A stretch of DNA of 38,434 nucleotides from an uncultured Porphyromonadaceae bacterium (GTDB lineage Bacteria > Bacteroidota > Bacteroidia > Bacteroidales > Muribaculaceae), in contig CAMWID010000029.1 of NCBI GenBank assembly GCA_947174235.1, forward strand, positions 1-38,434, in the 5' to 3' direction. How positions within the stretch are numbered: position 1 is the stretch's first letter; every line of letters starts with the position of its first letter. The position numbers were made by a program, and so were the translations under genes. The notes beneath the pieces were generated by a model that saw nothing but the letters and a program-made list of their open reading frames with translations, was not told the origin of the DNA and did not search any database. This document shows, in pieces, positions 35,702-38,434 of this stretch.

Positions 35702-35732
35702 TCCGGGGCAGCCATGACTCAACCTCCCCGGA
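35702..35732 (-). other. GC-rich hairpin between metalloprotease and susC
   Basis: TCCGGGG (35702-35708) pairs perfectly with CCCCGGA (35726-35732) around a 17-base loop, 7 bases after the metalloprotease stop (35740) in the direction of transcription. No T-run follows, so it may protect or process mRNA, or partly terminate to set the ratio of protease to channel. Confidence 0.45.
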
Positions 35733-35739
35733 ATCAGGG

Positions 35740-38382
35740 TTATTGATTCAACATCGAATCAAGCACTCTCAATTGATAGCTGTAATACTCCCTGCTCGTG
35801 ACATCAGCGGCTGTTTTTGCCCCCTTTGCATATAGCGCGCGTATCTTTTTCAATTGACGCACCATCAACGGCTTAAGTTCATTCGGGGATAAAGGTGTGT
35901 CGCCAAGTGCAAGACGGAAGAATGACCTTGATCCCTCCGGAACGACTGCATGCCGACTGGAATCAAAAGAACACGGAATGGAGGGCACAAGACAATCGGC
36001 GACAAATTCATTAAAATCATCCACCGCTGTAAGAGCACTCTTGTCGGAAGACGACTTCCCTTTGATTTCAGCGAGACCTGACGCTTTAAGCATACCCTCA
36101 AGCAACGTCGACTGCAGATTGAGCTCCGTGTCATCAAGCGGCTTACCCTTATACGATGCTTCAAACACAAGGGCTACTACATCGTCCATGAAGTCATCCA
36201 CCTTATAACCATTCTTAGGATCTGTCTGATAACCTTTCTTAATACGGCCAAGCACTATCGGAGACAAGAAACATCCGGCAACTCCCTTTTCAATTTTGCT
36301 GCGCCATGAATATGGCTCTTCAAATTTTGCCATCAGATCTGCCGGTTCGAGCCATCCGCATGTACGGACCTGACCGATTAGCCATTCCATCGCCCGCTTT
36401 TGATCCTTCTTGCTGAAATAATTTCGGGCATCACCGTCGTCATGACCCTGACGGATCTCTTTATAACGGATGCCCCCAATATAAGGGATCACATGAGACA
36501 CGTGGCGCGCATATTGGTTGACAACCGCTTTATACATATCTGCCATACCTTCATAGTTTTCTCCCTTTTCTCCAACCCAATCATCAAAATTCTTCATTAT
36601 GATCTTGAGATTGGATATCGCCATATCTCCTGCCGTCATATGATCGTTGCCGAGGTCCTCTGTCTGGTCGGTTGGATCAATGAGACCAAGAACCTGCTGG
36701 GCTCCGAACTCATACATCGGGTCTCCGTCGTGCTCACGTATCCATTTGTCAAGTATCGGCTTCTCGTCAAGCATGTTGTCAACGCCATCAATAAGACGAT
36801 ATCCCCATTTTATTGCATGAATGTCGTATACGCCTACCGGCGGAGGTGTGAGCCTTACCCCCCTTTCCCTGTCGCCGGGCTGTGCAACGAAATTGTTACG
36901 GGCATAATCCATTATAGAAGGGGTCGTACCATATTTTTGTGTAAACTCCGGATCCCTAAGGTTATCTATAGTGAAAGCATAACTTGCTCCCATATTGTGC
37001 ATCAGTCCGAAACAATGCCCGATCTCATGGGCTGCCACATATGTCAGAGATTCATACATTACAGAATCAGCAAATGTCTTACACCTCACCCGTGTATCTA
37101 CAGCTCCGGTCTGTGCAAAACGCCAATCATGAACCAACGAAACCACATTATGGTACCATATCACATCAGCTCCGAGAATCTCTCCTGTGCGTGGATCCAC
37201 ATGCGAAGGTCCCATTGCATTGGCGGTAGGAGTGACGCAATATCTCACACAATTCATACGCACGTCATCAGGGTCAAAATCCGGATCGTTCGATGGATAA
37301 TCTCTTGCCTCGACAGCATTTTTGAATCCGGCTGCCTCAAACGCGGCATTCCAATATTCGATACCTTCTTTCACCGCCGGACGCCATTTCTCCGGAAATG
37401 CAGAATCTACATAAAATATTATCTTCTTTTTCGGTTCGACAAGTTGCCCGGAAAAGTAGGCTTTCATATCTTCTTCCTTCGGCTCAAGACGGAATCTATT
37501 GATTATCTGATATGGTTTCGAACCGTCAAGCTTTGAAGAATAAAGTTCCTTCATTTCATAAAAATACCCGACCCTGTTGTCTTGAAGGCGCTGACGCATA
37601 GGTTCATCCGGAAGCTTTACAATAGAACGGGATACTGAGACCGTATATGGGATTCTTGCTTTTTTTGTAGTATATGCAAGCTGGCTCTCCACCATTATGT
37701 TCTCAGGAAACGATTTTACTTTCTTAATTGTAGAACCATCTGCATAATATGACCCCTCTATACTTTTTTTGCCGCTGAGCACCATTGTTATAGGGTCGGT
37801 CTGTTTTATTGGGGAAATTATTTTTTCATCTTCTTTGAAAAACTCCGTAACATCAATTATCGTTTTGCCTCCTGTCTTTTCCTTGATTTTGAAACCTTTT
37901 ATAATAGGATCCAAAAAATTGGTCTCAAACGATGACTTTATAGGATCATCTTCGGCAACCACCGCCCCATCCTGTACAATATGCATATAAACGCTATTGT
38001 TGTCTTTTGAAAACCGTATGACCAACGGGGTGACATTCATCTGTCCCGCCACAAGATCTCCTGTGTCGGAAATCCCATTCACCCTACTGACAAGCATATA
38101 AGTATGATTAAACACACTGTCAGGAAGACCAAAAAGCAATGTGCCGTCTTTTTTAAGATAGGCATCTATCATTCCTTTATGAATTTCGGCTTCTTTTAGA
38201 CCTTTGTGAAATTCCGCACTGTCTTTCTGTTCTTTTGTGAGTTCTACTTTAGTCTCCGTTGACTTTGTTTTTTTCACACCGAACAGTCTTCCGTCAACAT
38301 ATTGCGGAAACAATCCCAAAAATAACATCGAGAAACCAACCACAATTATGCGCTTCTTCTGATTGCCTTTCATTTGGTACAT
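35740..38382 (-). CDS. large zinc-dependent metalloprotease (metzincin-like, DUF5117/DUF4953 type)
   Basis: The 880-residue product has a signal peptide (RIIVVGFSMLFLGLFPQ) and no lipobox. Near residue 450 it carries AAHEIGHCFGLMHNMG, the extended HExxHxxGxxH zinc motif of metzincins, and a later SIMDYARNN that fits the Met-turn. The flanking parts match the Bacteroidetes family with DUF5118/DUF5117 N-terminal and DUF4953 C-terminal regions; the function of these is not settled. ATG 38373 (MKGNQKK) is an alternative start. It is first in the minus-strand unit with SusC, SusD and the T9SS cargo, suggesting a role in breaking proteins into importable pieces. The right window edge lies 52 bases upstream. 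Confidence 0.88.
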   Translation of the reverse strand: MYQMKGNQKKRIIVVGFSMLFLGLFPQYVDGRLFGVKKTKSTETKVELTKEQKDSAEFHKGLKEAEIHKGMIDAYLKKDGTLLFGLPDSVFNHTYMLVSRVNGISDTGDLVAGQMNVTPLVIRFSKDNNSVYMHIVQDGAVVAEDDPIKSSFETNFLDPIIKGFKIKEKTGGKTIIDVTEFFKEDEKIISPIKQTDPITMVLSGKKSIEGSYYADGSTIKKVKSFPENIMVESQLAYTTKKARIPYTVSVSRSIVKLPDEPMRQRLQDNRVGYFYEMKELYSSKLDGSKPYQIINRFRLEPKEEDMKAYFSGQLVEPKKKIIFYVDSAFPEKWRPAVKEGIEYWNAAFEAAGFKNAVEARDYPSNDPDFDPDDVRMNCVRYCVTPTANAMGPSHVDPRTGEILGADVIWYHNVVSLVHDWRFAQTGAVDTRVRCKTFADSVMYESLTYVAAHEIGHCFGLMHNMGASYAFTIDNLRDPEFTQKYGTTPSIMDYARNNFVAQPGDRERGVRLTPPPVGVYDIHAIKWGYRLIDGVDNMLDEKPILDKWIREHDGDPMYEFGAQQVLGLIDPTDQTEDLGNDHMTAGDMAISNLKIIMKNFDDWVGEKGENYEGMADMYKAVVNQYARHVSHVIPYIGGIRYKEIRQGHDDGDARNYFSKKDQKRAMEWLIGQVRTCGWLEPADLMAKFEEPYSWRSKIEKGVAGCFLSPIVLGRIKKGYQTDPKNGYKVDDFMDDVVALVFEASYKGKPLDDTELNLQSTLLEGMLKASGLAEIKGKSSSDKSALTAVDDFNEFVADCLVPSIPCSFDSSRHAVVPEGSRSFFRLALGDTPLSPNELKPLMVRQLKKIRALYAKGAKTAADVTSREYYSYQLRVLDSMLNQ

Positions 38383-38434
38383 TTAATTTTGAATTAAAGG
38401 TTAGTTGGACAATAGTTTTGCCACAAGTATTTAT

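Noticed and set aside
36400-37536. Long open frame of 378 codons on the plus strand
   Set aside because: It lies wholly antisense to the metalloprotease catalytic region, whose motifs are intact; the frame has no signal or family pattern and is a shadow of codon bias.
1-38434. tRNA genes, CRISPR arrays, insertion sequences, phage modules
   Set aside because: Intergenic regions are short and none shows a cloverleaf, regularly spaced repeats, transposase fragments or flanking inverted repeats.

Overview
The window reads as ordinary chromosome from a Bacteroidales bacterium, most likely the Muribaculaceae (family placement is inference). Signs of this are a type IX secretion (T9SS) gene pair porU/porV, a SusC/SusD pair, Bacteroidetes-type -7 promoter motifs (TAnnTTTG) before several genes, few Shine-Dalgarno sequences, and a T9SS C-terminal sorting tail on one encoded protein. 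I see no tRNA, rRNA, CRISPR array, insertion sequence or phage module. No gene-free stretch exceeds 300 bases; the longest are 12372-12651 and 9486-9759, and both hold promoter motifs.

Layout. 1-2390 (+): end of a topoisomerase IV/gyrase A subunit, a DUF3316-like exported protein and an S41 protease-like lipoprotein. 2393-2632 (-): a small protein with a phage-type domain. 2758-7306 (+): manA, then aspS, a Nif3-like gene and a coiled-coil zinc-ribbon gene. 7417-9485 (-): preQ1 synthesis cluster queF-queC-queD-queE. 9760-10173 (+): small coiled-coil protein. 10392-12371 (-): LptF/LptG permease. 12652-14880 (+): pta-ackA acetate pathway. 15050-15931 (+): lgt. 16003-19972 (-): cvpA-sufC-sufD-sufS, with no sufB. 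20158-20928 (+): membrane-anchored GH25 lysozyme. 21046-29570 (+): porU, rex, a degenerate FAH-fold protein, porV, ispF and a UvrD-type helicase, tightly packed. 29651-38382 (-): large metzincin-like protease, SusC, SusD and a secreted protein with a T9SS sorting tail.

How the genes connect. Lgt makes the lipid anchors used by lipoproteins such as SusD and the S41 protein. PorU and PorV form the sortase/shuttle end of the T9SS, and the last minus-strand transcription unit encodes a likely cargo for it. A SusC/D pair beside a large metalloprotease, with no carbohydrate enzyme in view, fits peptide rather than glycan uptake. The least ordinary points are the missing sufB, the NADH-sensing repressor Rex and an apparent FAH pseudoenzyme lying between porU and porV, the T9SS cargo in the SusCD unit, and a long leader hairpin before aspS. 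Strong hairpins separate most convergent gene pairs.
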